This document shows, one piece after another, positions 18,326 to 27,331 of a stretch of 64,000 bases of DNA (positions within the stretch are counted from its first letter, which is position 1; the number at the start of each line of letters is the position of its first letter). This DNA comes from CAMCXT01 sp040403315 (GTDB taxonomy: Bacteria > Bacteroidota > Bacteroidia > M30B66), in contig JBBAKX010000001.1 in the NCBI GenBank assembly GCA_040403315.1, forward strand, positions 868,001 to 932,000, in the 5' to 3' direction. The translations under genes were made by a program, and so were the position numbers. Below the pieces are notes generated by a model. The model saw only the letters and a list, made by a program, of their open reading frames with translations. It did not search any database and was not told the DNA's origin.

Positions 18326-19278
18326 GGTTTTGCATTGAGTGCCGCATCAGTAGCCGCATCAAGTATCATAAAGGCAGTTTCTGCCATAGAGTTTTCTGTA
18401 TCGAGAGTTGGATTTATTTCCACAATTTCAAAGCAACATACCTTGGGATTGCTACACAGACCGACCATTAATTCACGAGCTTCTTTTGCTCTAAGTCCAT
18501 TAGGAACAGGGGTTCCAGTTCCCGTTGAAATTTTCGGATCGAGGCTGTCTACATCAAAAGACACATAAATGCGGTCGCAATGGGCGAGGTAGTCGAACGA
18601 TTCAACAATAATTTCTTCAACACCTTTTTGGCGTAACTCTTTGGTGCTAATGTTTTTAACTTTATTTTTAGCTATCAAATGATCTTCTTGAGATTCTGTG
18701 TCTCTCACTCCTATATATATGAGGTCGCGGTAATTGATTTTTGGCGATACCCCACCTGATTGTTTGAGCCTTTCCCAAAGTTCTATAGTTTTCTCATCAA
18801 GTTCATTGCTTTGAACTTCTAAATTGTCTTCAGCCAATGCAGTTGCAAGTGGCATTCCGTGCATATTTCCTGAAGGTGTTGTGAATGGCGAATGTAAGTC
18901 TGCATGTGCATCAATCCAGATTACACCAAGTATTTCTTCTGGAAATGCAGCTTTTATTCCTGCAATGGTTCCACCAGCTGTGCTGTGGTCTCCTGCCAAA
19001 ACGATTGGGAATAATTGGTCCTTTTTAATGACTCTAGAAACTGCTTTGGCTAATCTTTCATAGATTTTAATGATACCTCTTATTCGCTTCGCATATTTAA
19101 ACTTTACCTTCTCAAGTAGAAGCCAGTTCTCATCAACAACCTCTACAACTTCATGTCTTCTAAAGTAATCACTTTCTAAATCTATAGCTGCGATCTTCAA
19201 AGCATCTACCCCCAGACTGGCGCCACGGGTTCCTGCACCCAATTCCGAACGGACTAAAATAAGCCTAGCATTTCTCAT
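18322..19278 (-). CDS. Arginase-family ureohydrolase, probably arginase
   Basis: The 318-residue protein has all manganese-binding motifs of the family: AGDHS with H98, IDAHADLHSP with D123, H125 and D127, and SFDVDSLDP with two late aspartates. The motif SGNMHGMPLA (136-145) and the C-terminal VEINPTLD match true arginases, which bind arginine through the SGN segment, more than agmatinases. It should hydrolyse arginine to ornithine and urea in the cytoplasm. It lies upstream of and overlapping argS and is divergent from an arginine decarboxylase gene, so three arginine-using proteins sit together. Confidence 0.88.
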   Translation of the reverse strand: MRNARLILVRSELGAGTRGASLGVDALKIAAIDLESDYFRRHEVVEVVDENWLLLEKVKFKYAKRIRGIIKIYERLAKAVSRVIKKDQLFPIVLAGDHSTAGGTIAGIKAAFPEEILGVIWIDAHADLHSPFTTPSGNMHGMPLATALAEDNLEVQSNELDEKTIELWERLKQSGGVSPKINYRDLIYIGVRDTESQEDHLIAKNKVKNISTKELRQKGVEEIIVESFDYLAHCDRIYVSFDVDSLDPKISTGTGTPVPNGLRAKEARELMVGLCSNPKVCCFEIVEINPTLDTENSMAETAFMILDAATDAALNAKP

Positions 19279-19326
19279 ATATCTGGTTTAGTTACATTTC
19301 TCTGATGATCGTATAAGTAACTTACT

Positions 19327-19334
19327 TACTTTTG
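19327..19334 (+). promoter_or_regulatory. Putative -7 box of the arginine decarboxylase gene
   Basis: TACTTTTG matches TAnnTTTG and lies 38 bp upstream of the start in the divergent 94-bp arginase/decarboxylase interval. No TTG is seen at -33. Confidence 0.35.
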
Positions 19335-19372
19335 CAATACAAAATACTCAAACCCGTAAATTTTGCCCTTCA

Positions 19373-20785
19373 ATGGATATGAAAAACAAATACGAAGACC
19401 TGATAAAGCAGACTTTCGAGTTTCCACAGCCAGGTTTCGATGTTCAGGACAATGAGTTACATTTTAATGGCATTCCACTGATGGATGTAATTGAACAGTA
19501 CGGAACGCCCTTAAAAATCTCGTATTTGCCGAAAATCAGCGAACAGATTCAAAAGGCAAAAATAATGTTTAATGTGGGAATGGCAAAGGCCGACTACAAA
19601 GGCAAATACGTTTATTGCTATTGCACCAAAAGCTCACAGTTTTCATTTGTGTTAGAAGAGGTATTAAGCAATGATGTGCATATCGAAACTTCTTCGGCTT
19701 ATGATATGCCCATTATAAAGGAATTAAATGCGCGTGGTTTATTGCCTAAAGACAAATATATCATTTGCAATGGCTACAAAAGACCGATGTATCAAGAGTT
19801 TATTGTGGAGTTGAAGAATGAAGGTTTCGAAAATCTGATACCTATTTTGGATTCGAAAAATGAAATCAATTACTACAAAGAACACCTAAAAGGACAAACT
19901 AAAATAGGCATTCGTATCGCCTCTGAAGAAGAGCCAACATTTGAGTTTTATTCATCAAGACTTGGAATTCGATACAAGGACATCCTTCAGTTTTATGAAG
20001 AACAAATTAAAACTGATTCAAGATTTGAGCTTAAAATGTTGCATTTCTTTATCAATTCAGGAATTCGCGACAATGTTTATTACTGGAGTGAATTGTCGAA
20101 ATGTTTGCAAGTTTATTGCGACCTTAAAAAGATTTGCCCTGAATTAGATTCACTCAATATTGGTGGTGGTTTACCTATTAAAAACTCTCTCGCTTTTGAG
20201 TTCGATTACGAATATATGGTCGAAGAAATCATTCGTCAGATCAAGGCATTCTGCAACCAGCAAGGCGTTGATGAGCCTAATATATTCACCGAATTTGGCT
20301 CTTTCACAGTCGGAGAAAGTGGAGCAACTTTGTTTTCAATCATCGATTTAAAGCAACAAAACGATACAGAAAGCTGGTATATGATCGATAGTTCATTTAT
20401 TACCACACTTCCTGATACTTGGGGGATTAATCAACGTTTTATTTTGCTCGCCATCAACCATTGGAACACAGAATACAAACGAGTCAATTTGGGTGGATTA
20501 ACATGCGACTCGCTCGATTATTACAACGCAGAGGCACATATTTCGCAAGTCTTTCTCCCCAAAGTGGAAGAGGATGAAATTTTGACAAATCCTCTTTATA
20601 TTGGTTTCTTTCACACAGGAGCATACCAAGAATCTCTGGGAGGTTATGGCGGAATACAACATTGCTTGATTCCTGCACCAAAGCATGTGATTATTTCGAA
20701 AGATGAAAATGGAGATCTAAGCACTTATATCTTTGGAAAGGAACAAAGCTATAAGTCGATGCTAAAGACGCTTGGTTATTATTAA
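19373..20785 (+). CDS. speA: PLP-dependent arginine decarboxylase, short Bacteroidota type
   Basis: The 470-residue protein belongs to the alanine-racemase-fold (fold III) decarboxylases. PLP should be linked to K86 in YCYCTKSSQ. The phosphate-binding glycine run is NIGGGLPI, the PLP-facing acidic motif is FTEFGSF, and the active-site cysteine is in GGLTCDSLDYY. Biosynthetic SpeA of enterobacteria is much longer; Bacteroidota carry this short form, which makes agmatine from arginine for polyamine synthesis. Substrate is inferred from similarity and from the divergent arginase gene. A second ATG six bases downstream is an equally good start. Confidence 0.82.
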   Translation: MDMKNKYEDLIKQTFEFPQPGFDVQDNELHFNGIPLMDVIEQYGTPLKISYLPKISEQIQKAKIMFNVGMAKADYKGKYVYCYCTKSSQFSFVLEEVLSNDVHIETSSAYDMPIIKELNARGLLPKDKYIICNGYKRPMYQEFIVELKNEGFENLIPILDSKNEINYYKEHLKGQTKIGIRIASEEEPTFEFYSSRLGIRYKDILQFYEEQIKTDSRFELKMLHFFINSGIRDNVYYWSELSKCLQVYCDLKKICPELDSLNIGGGLPIKNSLAFEFDYEYMVEEIIRQIKAFCNQQGVDEPNIFTEFGSFTVGESGATLFSIIDLKQQNDTESWYMIDSSFITTLPDTWGINQRFILLAINHWNTEYKRVNLGGLTCDSLDYYNAEAHISQVFLPKVEEDEILTNPLYIGFFHTGAYQESLGGYGGIQHCLIPAPKHVIISKDENGDLSTYIFGKEQSYKSMLKTLGYY

Positions 20786-20792
20786 TCTGCGG

Positions 20793-21454
20793 ATGATGAA
20801 ACCAGCAATAGTTTTCTTGGTTTTTATCCTTTCCACAGTCTCTTCAATTGCACAAACTTTCGAGGGAAGGATTGTATACAAAATCAACATCAAAGGTGAT
20901 TTTTCACCCCAAGAAAAAATGATTCTTCCAAGTGAAGCAAAGTTGTATTCTAAAGGAGACAATTCACGAATGGAGATGAGTTTGGGCTTAGGGATGAGTA
21001 CAACTACCATTTCTAATTTAAAAACCGGAGACGCGATCTCTTTGATGAATTTTTTAGGCTCAAAGTATGCAATGGAATCGAAAGGATTAGATGAAAATCG
21101 TGAGGAGTATTTGAAGAATGCCAAGCTCAATTTAACCAACTAAAGCAAATCAATTGCCGGGTATACATGCAAAAAAGCAATTGTCAGCTATGCTGATCCA
21201 CAATCTAAAACTTCAACCGATATAGAAGTTTGGTTCACCAAAGAATTGAATTTCAACAATGATTTTGTGAAAGGACCGTTTCAGAAAATTGAGGGTGCAA
21301 TGCTTGAATTCAATTTGTTACAGCAAGGTATCAATATGAATTTTCAAGCCACCTTAGTGAGTTTAGAAAAGTAAACGATAAGCAATTTGAAGTGCCAGAT
21401 GGGTACAAGAAATTGACTCAAGAAGAATTGATGAAAGTGATGGGTGGAAAGTAA
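20793..21454 (+). pseudogene. Broken gene for a secreted DUF4412-like protein
   Basis: An ATG at 20793 or 20796 starts a signal peptide (MKPAIVFLVFILSTVSSIAQ) and about 115 residues of a DUF4412-like protein. An in-frame TAA stops it at 21141-21143. The same frame continues without a break as SKSIAGYTCKKAIVSYADPQ, the expected family core, through IEVWFTKELNF to SLEK, where a TAA at 21372 ends it. The natural C-terminus (VNDKQFEVPDGYKKLT ... MGGK, stop at 21454) is in another frame from about 21371, consistent with loss of one A in the run at 21367-21370. Two independent lesions suggest real decay; two sequencing errors are the alternative. It lies eight bases after the decarboxylase stop and a terminator follows. 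Confidence 0.78.
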
Positions 21455-21478
21455 TTTTTACTGTTGATAAAACTGTAG

Positions 21479-21504
21479 AAAAGCCTTCACTCGAAGGCTT
21501 TTTT
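21479..21504 (+). terminator. Rho-independent terminator
   Basis: AAAGCCTTC-actc-GAAGGCTTT forms a perfect nine-pair stem followed by T residues. It ends the decarboxylase/pseudogene transcript. Confidence 0.9.
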
Positions 21505-21556
21505 CATGTCTGTATGTAACGAATTTTGTACGTTACAGAATAATCCAATCAAACTT

Positions 21557-24139
21557 ATGGCTATAAAGGCAAACAGACTAAAATCGGAGGGAACTGAGCC
21601 AGCGCCGGATTCTAGCAAAAAGTCTGGAAATGGGTCAGCTAAGTCTGGCAAGCCAAAGTCGCCATCAACCAGCTTCTTGGATATTTTTCGCTCCGAAAGA
21701 TTCGTGAGAATTACCGGGCTCTTCTTGCTTTTATTTTCACTCTTTTTGCTTTTCGCTTTCGTGTCTCACTTGTTTAATTGGCGCCACGACTTCGATAAGG
21801 TAAGTGATGTGCCTTGGTTCGATTTAATGTCGGACAATAAAACTGAAGTAAGCAACAGGATGGGAGAAATTGGCGCACTGATGTCCTATTTCTTTATCCA
21901 CCAGTGGTTTGGCATTTCTGCTATCCTCATTCCATTTTATGCTTTCTTGTTGGCCTTTAGAATGTTTTTTAATATTTCACTACTTCCCATGTGGAGGACC
22001 TTTACATATTCACTTTTCACTTTAATCTTTGTTTCCGTTACTTGCGCATTGCTTTTCAACGAAGATCTAATGTATGGTGGATTTGGATTTCATTTGTTCG
22101 ATTATATCAGGTCGATTTTAGGTGTTCCTGGGGTTGTACTAATATTGATTTTTTCTCTAGTTGTTTTCTTGATGTTGGCATTTGATTTTAACTTCAAACT
22201 GCCGGCGAAAGCTGTTTTAAGCTCAGATCATTCGATTCATGAAATGCCTCAAGCTGCGGCAGGAAATAAAATGCGCGGTGGTTTGTTCGGAAAGAAAGAT
22301 GAAGTTGAAGAGGATTTAGCTGAAGAGGATGAAATTACCGATGATGACGAACTAGAAGAAGATGAACAGCCATGGGTCGATGAGGTTCCTGAGTCTATTG
22401 AGTTGACTGCAACCGGGAAGGCAGTTTCTGCGTCTGCGAATGCCGGAGCTATGCCAACCTTGGAAATCAATATGCCTGATTTTCAAGACGAGCCGGAGGA
22501 AGAAATTCTTCAACAAAACGATCCAGAGCCCATTGCATTATCTGAACCTACTACGCTAACCGAAGAGGATAAAGAAAGAATGAACCTTACGGCCGTTCTT
22601 GGAGAAAACCAAGAATTCGATTTAGGCGATTACGATCCAACTCTAGATCTTTCTTCTTATCAATATCCAGGAGCCGATTTGCTAGAAAACCATGGATCCA
22701 ATAAGGCCAAAGTTGATAAGGCTGAATTGGAGGCAAACTCAAATCGCATCATCGAAACGCTAAAGAGTTACAATATTGAAATTGCGAAGATTAGCGCGAG
22801 CGTCGGACCAACTGTAACCTTGTACGAAATTATTCCTGCAGCGGGTGTTAGGATTTCAAAGATTAAAAATCTTGAAGACGATATTGCACTCAGCCTTTCC
22901 GCATTGGGAATCAGGATTATCGCACCAATGCCAGGAAAAGGCACCATTGGAATTGAAGTACCTAATCAGAATCCTGAAATTGTTGCAATGAAGACGCTCA
23001 TCACTAGTGAGAAATTCATGAATACGACCATGGATTTACCTGTTGCACTTGGAAAAACAATTTCAAACGAGAACTTCGTTGCCGACCTCGCAAAAATGCC
23101 TCACTTGCTCATGGCAGGTGCTACTGGACAAGGAAAATCAGTGGGATTGAATGCTATTCTTGTTTCGCTGCTTTATAAAAAACACCCCTCACAAATCAAG
23201 TTCGTGCTTGTTGATCCGAAGAAAGTAGAACTTACTTTATTCAATAAAATTGAACGGCACTTTTTGGCAAAGCTGCCAAACAATGAGGATGCGATTATTA
23301 CCGATGTGAAAAAGGTAGTTTACACCCTCAATTCCTTGTGCGTACTGATGGATCAACGATATGAGTTGTTGAAGTTGGCCATGGTGAGGAACATCAAAGA
23401 GTACAATGCTAAGTTCCTGGGTAGAAAGCTCAACCCAAAACTCGGTCACCACTACATGCCTTACATCGTTTTGGTTGTAGATGAGTTTGCTGATTTGATT
23501 ATGACAGCGGGTAAGGAAGTAGAGCTTCCAATTGCTCGATTGGCTCAGTTGGCTCGTGCAATCGGAATTCACTTGATCATTGCAACCCAGCGTCCTTCAG
23601 TAAATATTATTACGGGAACGATCAAAGCCAATTTCCCGGCACGTATAGCTTTCCGAGTAACTTCTAAAATCGATTCAAGAACAATTCTTGATTCGGGTGG
23701 AGCCGACCAGTTGATTGGTCGAGGAGATATGTTGTTTTCAACAGGCAGCGACTTGATACGTCTTCAATGTCCATTTGTTGATACTCCTGAAGTTGATAAG
23801 ATTTGTGATTTTATTGGTGGACAAAGAGGCTATCCATCAGCATTCATTCTCCCAGAATACATCGACGAAAATGCCGAACATGAAGATGATTTTGACATTG
23901 GCGACCGAGATTCTATGTTCGAAGATGCGGCTAAAATTGTGGTAAATCATCAGCAAGGTTCAGCCTCTTTGCTACAGCGAAAGCTGAAACTTGGCTACAA
24001 TCGTGCAGGTCGGATTGTAGATCAATTAGAAAAAGCTGGAATTATCGGGCCATTCGAGGGAAGTAAAGCACGAAAAGTTTTGTTTAGCGATATTACTTCA
24101 CTGGAACAGTTTTTGAAAAGTCAGAATAACGATCTTTGA
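21557..24139 (+). CDS. ftsK: DNA translocase FtsK/SpoIIIE family
   Basis: FtsK anchors at the septum and pumps chromosomal DNA during division. The start at 21557 (MAIKANRLKSEG) is preferred; an upstream in-frame ATG at 21506 abuts the terminator. The 860-residue protein has about four membrane helices within residues ~50-215, an acidic linker (EEDEITDDDELEEDE) and the RecA-like motor. Walker A is GATGQGKS (about 521-528) and Walker B is VVDEFADL (about 640). The C-terminal winged-helix gamma domain (IVVNHQQGSASLLQRKL to LEKAGIIGPFEGSKARKVL) reads KOPS-type guides. It is followed four bases later by lolA, a frequent pairing in this phylum. Confidence 0.96.
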   Translation: MAIKANRLKSEGTEPAPDSSKKSGNGSAKSGKPKSPSTSFLDIFRSERFVRITGLFLLLFSLFLLFAFVSHLFNWRHDFDKVSDVPWFDLMSDNKTEVSNRMGEIGALMSYFFIHQWFGISAILIPFYAFLLAFRMFFNISLLPMWRTFTYSLFTLIFVSVTCALLFNEDLMYGGFGFHLFDYIRSILGVPGVVLILIFSLVVFLMLAFDFNFKLPAKAVLSSDHSIHEMPQAAAGNKMRGGLFGKKDEVEEDLAEEDEITDDDELEEDEQPWVDEVPESIELTATGKAVSASANAGAMPTLEINMPDFQDEPEEEILQQNDPEPIALSEPTTLTEEDKERMNLTAVLGENQEFDLGDYDPTLDLSSYQYPGADLLENHGSNKAKVDKAELEANSNRIIETLKSYNIEIAKISASVGPTVTLYEIIPAAGVRISKIKNLEDDIALSLSALGIRIIAPMPGKGTIGIEVPNQNPEIVAMKTLITSEKFMNTTMDLPVALGKTISNENFVADLAKMPHLLMAGATGQGKSVGLNAILVSLLYKKHPSQIKFVLVDPKKVELTLFNKIERHFLAKLPNNEDAIITDVKKVVYTLNSLCVLMDQRYELLKLAMVRNIKEYNAKFLGRKLNPKLGHHYMPYIVLVVDEFADLIMTAGKEVELPIARLAQLARAIGIHLIIATQRPSVNIITGTIKANFPARIAFRVTSKIDSRTILDSGGADQLIGRGDMLFSTGSDLIRLQCPFVDTPEVDKICDFIGGQRGYPSAFILPEYIDENAEHEDDFDIGDRDSMFEDAAKIVVNHQQGSASLLQRKLKLGYNRAGRIVDQLEKAGIIGPFEGSKARKVLFSDITSLEQFLKSQNNDL

Positions 24140-24143
24140 TGCC

Positions 24144-24791
24144 ATGAAAAATAATCTCATTCTTTGTTTTCTATTGTTTATTTCTGCCGGTCTAATTAAT
24201 GCTCAGCAGGATAAGAAAGCCAAGCAAATACTCGATAAATTGAGCGCTAAGACACGCTCTTACAGTGCAATTAAAGCTGATTTTTCGTATTCACTTGTAA
24301 ACAAGGATCGAAAAATCAACAAAGTTCAAAACTGGAAGTTGTGGCTCAAAGGCGACAATTACCGACTTGATATGGGAGATCAATTATTGATCAGCGATGG
24401 TAAAGTTGTGTGGAAAGTCTTAAAAGCCGATAAAGAGGTAGAAATCAGTTTACCGACTTCTGGCGAGGATGCTTTAAATCCTAAAAATGTATTCACGATG
24501 TACGAGAAGGGATTTAAAAACAAATACATCAAAGAAGGTAAAGTTGGAACAAAAGCGGTACACATTATTGAATTGTATCCTCTAATACCCAAAACGAAAG
24601 ACTATAATACCATTCGACTTTATATTGATAAAGCACAAATTCAGGTGATTAAGTCTGAAATTGTAGGGAATAACGGAAACCTTTATACATACGATATCAA
24701 AAAGTTTACGGTAAACGAAACAGCAGCAGCAGGATTTTTCACTTTTAGCAAAACTGAATTTCCAGGCTTCGAAGTAAACGATTTGAGATAA
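24144..24791 (+). CDS. lolA: Periplasmic lipoprotein carrier LolA family
   Basis: The 215-residue protein starts with signal peptide MKNNLILCFLLFISAGLINAQ and then the LolA fold. The helix AKQILDKLSAKTRSYSAIKADFSY opens it, followed by beta strands with LISDGKVVWKVLKADKEVEI and the late IRLYIDKAQIQVIKSEI. LolA shuttles lipoproteins from the LolCDE complex to the outer membrane. The gene follows ftsK by four bases. It is convergent with hemF; the 15-bp gap holds only a five-pair inverted repeat. Confidence 0.88.
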   Translation: MKNNLILCFLLFISAGLINAQQDKKAKQILDKLSAKTRSYSAIKADFSYSLVNKDRKINKVQNWKLWLKGDNYRLDMGDQLLISDGKVVWKVLKADKEVEISLPTSGEDALNPKNVFTMYEKGFKNKYIKEGKVGTKAVHIIELYPLIPKTKDYNTIRLYIDKAQIQVIKSEIVGNNGNLYTYDIKKFTVNETAAAGFFTFSKTEFPGFEVNDLR

Positions 24792-24806
24792 CTGGAATTC
24801 AGTTTA

Positions 24807-25700
24807 TTAAGCCCACTGCAACCCTTTCTTCAAAAGAGATAGGGTTTTTTCTTCTGGTGAACCAGCCTCTATTTGAAAGTCATAAGTCCAATTCGCTTGG
24901 TTAGGAAGACTCATCAAAATCGATTCTGTTCTTCCTCCGGTTTCTAGTCCAAACCTAGTACCTCGATCATACACCAAATTAAATTCAACATATCGACCTC
25001 TGCGAAGAAGTTGCCAGTTTCGTTGCTTTTCATCGTAGGTTAAATGATGCAAATCGGACATGAATTTTGTGTAAACAGGCGCGAAAGTTCTGCCAACATC
25101 TAACACGAAATTGAACAACTCTTCTTTGGTTAACCCTCTTGTTTCCTGATTCAATCGATCGAAGAATATTCCGCCAATTCCGCGGGTTTCATCTCTGTGT
25201 TTGATAAAGAAATAATCATCGGCCCAGACTTTAAATTCTGGATAAAAATCAGGATTGTGTTTATCGCAAGTGTTTTTTAGTGCTTGATGGAAAGTTCTGG
25301 CTTGGTCTTCCTGAATATAGTGAGGGGTTAAATCAATGCCTCCACCGAACCAATATGCGCCTCCATCCATCTCGAAATATCTGATGTTCATGTGGATAAT
25401 TGGCACCATTGGATTGTTGGGGTGCAATACAATAGAAACACCTGTGGCGAAAAAAATGCCTGGTTCAACTCCCAACGATTTTGCTGCTTGCGGGTTTAAA
25501 GGGCCTTCAACGGCAGAAAAATTTACGCCACCCTTTTCTATGATTTTTCCATTTTCAACAATAGATGACAATCCGCCCCCACCTTCTTCTCGTTGCCACT
25601 CATCAAATCTAAATTTTCCAATACCATCAGTGGCTTCAAGGCTAGAAATAATATCGAGCTGAAGCTTTTTGAAGGCCTCTTCAATCTGTACTTTATTCAT
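24807..25700 (-). CDS. hemF: Oxygen-dependent coproporphyrinogen III oxidase
   Basis: HemF uses O2 to decarboxylate two propionates of coproporphyrinogen III in haem synthesis. The ATG at 25700 is used; the longer frame would need a TTG at 25706. The 297-residue protein is of normal length and contains the family hallmarks GGVNFSAV, PMVPIIHMNIRYFE, WFGGGIDLTP, HRDETRGIGGIFFD and RRGRYVEFNLVYDRGTRFG, plus a C-terminal RTESILMSLP. An oxygen-dependent form implies an aerobic or microaerobic cell. It follows the LysM gene closely. Confidence 0.97.
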   Translation of the reverse strand: MNKVQIEEAFKKLQLDIISSLEATDGIGKFRFDEWQREEGGGGLSSIVENGKIIEKGGVNFSAVEGPLNPQAAKSLGVEPGIFFATGVSIVLHPNNPMVPIIHMNIRYFEMDGGAYWFGGGIDLTPHYIQEDQARTFHQALKNTCDKHNPDFYPEFKVWADDYFFIKHRDETRGIGGIFFDRLNQETRGLTKEELFNFVLDVGRTFAPVYTKFMSDLHHLTYDEKQRNWQLLRRGRYVEFNLVYDRGTRFGLETGGRTESILMSLPNQANWTYDFQIEAGSPEEKTLSLLKKGLQWA

Positions 25701-25702
25701 TT

Positions 25703-27331
25703 TCAATTCAATTTCTTGGAAACAAAATCGTCAAGCTGAAGCACATTTACATACTTGTTTTCCAAGCCATTCCCTTTTCCAGATCTTCTAAAAACATAGC
25801 AAGAGTTTAATCCACATTGAATCTCTAATGTTTCTAAACATGAGAGATCAATTTTTTCAAACTTGGTTAATGCGTCGGCGAAAAACAATGTCGCATCAAA
25901 GCCTTGAAATGCATAATTTGTAGGTTCTGCTTTAAATTCATCTCTGAATTTTTTCTGGAACGATTTAGATTTCGTTGAAATTAAGTCGACTTTAGTTGGT
26001 GCTGCGTAGATGAAATTCAAGTTGTTTAAGTGGTCGAATTCAATATTTTCATATCCATTCCAATCGTTTAAACCAACCAAAGTGATGCGTTTGCCAAGTC
26101 GATTATTACTCAATCTCGCGATTGCATCTATTACTTGAACCTGAACGGTAGTTGGGAAAATGATAATATTTTCGCTGGATTCATCAAGACTGCTCACCAA
26201 GTCGTTTACGCCAGAATAGGTTACTTCCTTGTATTTCCCGTCGGGCAAATTTTCTTCACTTTTGAAAATTTGTGCGATCCAATTTGCCGCGTCTTGATCC
26301 TTTGCATTAGAATTCCTGATGAGTGTAAAGTTTGCCGATTTTTTTTCTTTCAGCATAAATCTGCTCAACTCTTCAAGTAGGGTCTGCTGATCAGGGGTGA
26401 TTTTGATCGCATTTGGTGCATTTTCTAAAATGGCATCGCTCTGGGAAAAAGGCGACACAATAGGAATACCCTTCTTGTTTGCATATCCTGATACCATTTT
26501 AAAGTCGGATGCATACAGTGGACCTATGATCAAGTCGGATTCCTGAAAATCAGGCTTTTCAAGTATTCTTGATATGGCATTTGAATCAGCTTGTGTGTCA
26601 AAAATTCTTGCTTCAATCGAGAAACCAGCTTGCTTTAGAGAATCCAATGCTAGTTTGCAACCGCTGTAGAAGTCCAATCCGATTTTGCTTTTAGAATTCA
26701 TCTCTTCTCCCGAGGCGAAAAATGGCAATAAGAAAGCAACTTTAATCGACCTACTCGAGCCCTTAGGTCTTTCTTTACATATTACTTTTGAAACTTCTGG
26801 AACAAGCGATTTTAATGTTTCTGTAGTTTCTGGTTCAGCCTCTTTGTTAATCTGCTGTTCGGCTTTTTCGGGTTGCTTTCCGCCCGACTTCGGGTTGATT
26901 CTCAATACTGTTCCAACCTTAAGTCCTGCCCTAGATTCTGGATTTTGCTGAAAAAGTTCATCAGCAGTGAGTCCATATTTTTTAGCAATACTAAATGCCG
27001 TTTCACCAGCTTTAACTGAATATTCGATACTGGCATTTCGCTTCGGACTTTCGCTTTTTCCAGCAGATTCAATAAAACCTACAGGGATTTTGATCACCAT
27101 GCCTGTTTTTAAACCGTTGATCAACGCTGGATTAATTGCAATCAGTGTATCCTGTGGTGTGTTAGTTTCCTTAGAAAGCGAATAAAGCGTTTTGCCTTTT
27201 TGGATTTTTACATACTTAATCTTTCTGCCATTCCATTCATACACACGACTAGTATCTTGCTGAGAATAAGTGTAGTTCGTTAAAAACGAAGTGAAGGCGA
27301 GCAGTAAAATCAGATTTTTTATCATTCCCAT
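25703..27331 (-). CDS. Secreted LysM protein with a periplasmic-binding-like domain
   Basis: The 542-residue protein has a signal peptide (MIKNLILLLAFTSFLTNYTYSQ). Two LysM modules follow at about 38-82 (IQKGKTLYSLSKETNTPQDT) and 104-148 (VKAGETAFSIAKKYGLTADE), which bind peptidoglycan. After a Glu-rich linker, residues ~195-540 form a type 1 periplasmic-binding fold of the branched-chain amino-acid receptor type (KVAFLLPFFASG, DLIIGPLYASDFK, GIPIVSPFSQSD, NYAFQGFDATLFFADAL). The combination recalls LpoA-like cell-wall regulators or a wall-anchored receptor; no ligand can be named. An ATG at 27325 would give an ATGA overlap with the guaA stop and is an equally good start. It lies between guaA and hemF. 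Confidence 0.82.
   Translation of the reverse strand: MGMIKNLILLLAFTSFLTNYTYSQQDTSRVYEWNGRKIKYVKIQKGKTLYSLSKETNTPQDTLIAINPALINGLKTGMVIKIPVGFIESAGKSESPKRNASIEYSVKAGETAFSIAKKYGLTADELFQQNPESRAGLKVGTVLRINPKSGGKQPEKAEQQINKEAEPETTETLKSLVPEVSKVICKERPKGSSRSIKVAFLLPFFASGEEMNSKSKIGLDFYSGCKLALDSLKQAGFSIEARIFDTQADSNAISRILEKPDFQESDLIIGPLYASDFKMVSGYANKKGIPIVSPFSQSDAILENAPNAIKITPDQQTLLEELSRFMLKEKKSANFTLIRNSNAKDQDAANWIAQIFKSEENLPDGKYKEVTYSGVNDLVSSLDESSENIIIFPTTVQVQVIDAIARLSNNRLGKRITLVGLNDWNGYENIEFDHLNNLNFIYAAPTKVDLISTKSKSFQKKFRDEFKAEPTNYAFQGFDATLFFADALTKFEKIDLSCLETLEIQCGLNSCYVFRRSGKGNGLENKYVNVLQLDDFVSKKLN

Noticed and set aside
21141..21143. Programmed stop-codon readthrough in the DUF4412-like gene
   Set aside because: No recoding signal is seen around the TAA, and a second lesion (frameshift near 21371) in the same gene fits decay better.
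24792..24806. Possible terminator between lolA and hemF
   Set aside because: AACTG-gaatt-CAGTT is only a five-pair stem with no real T run, too weak to call.
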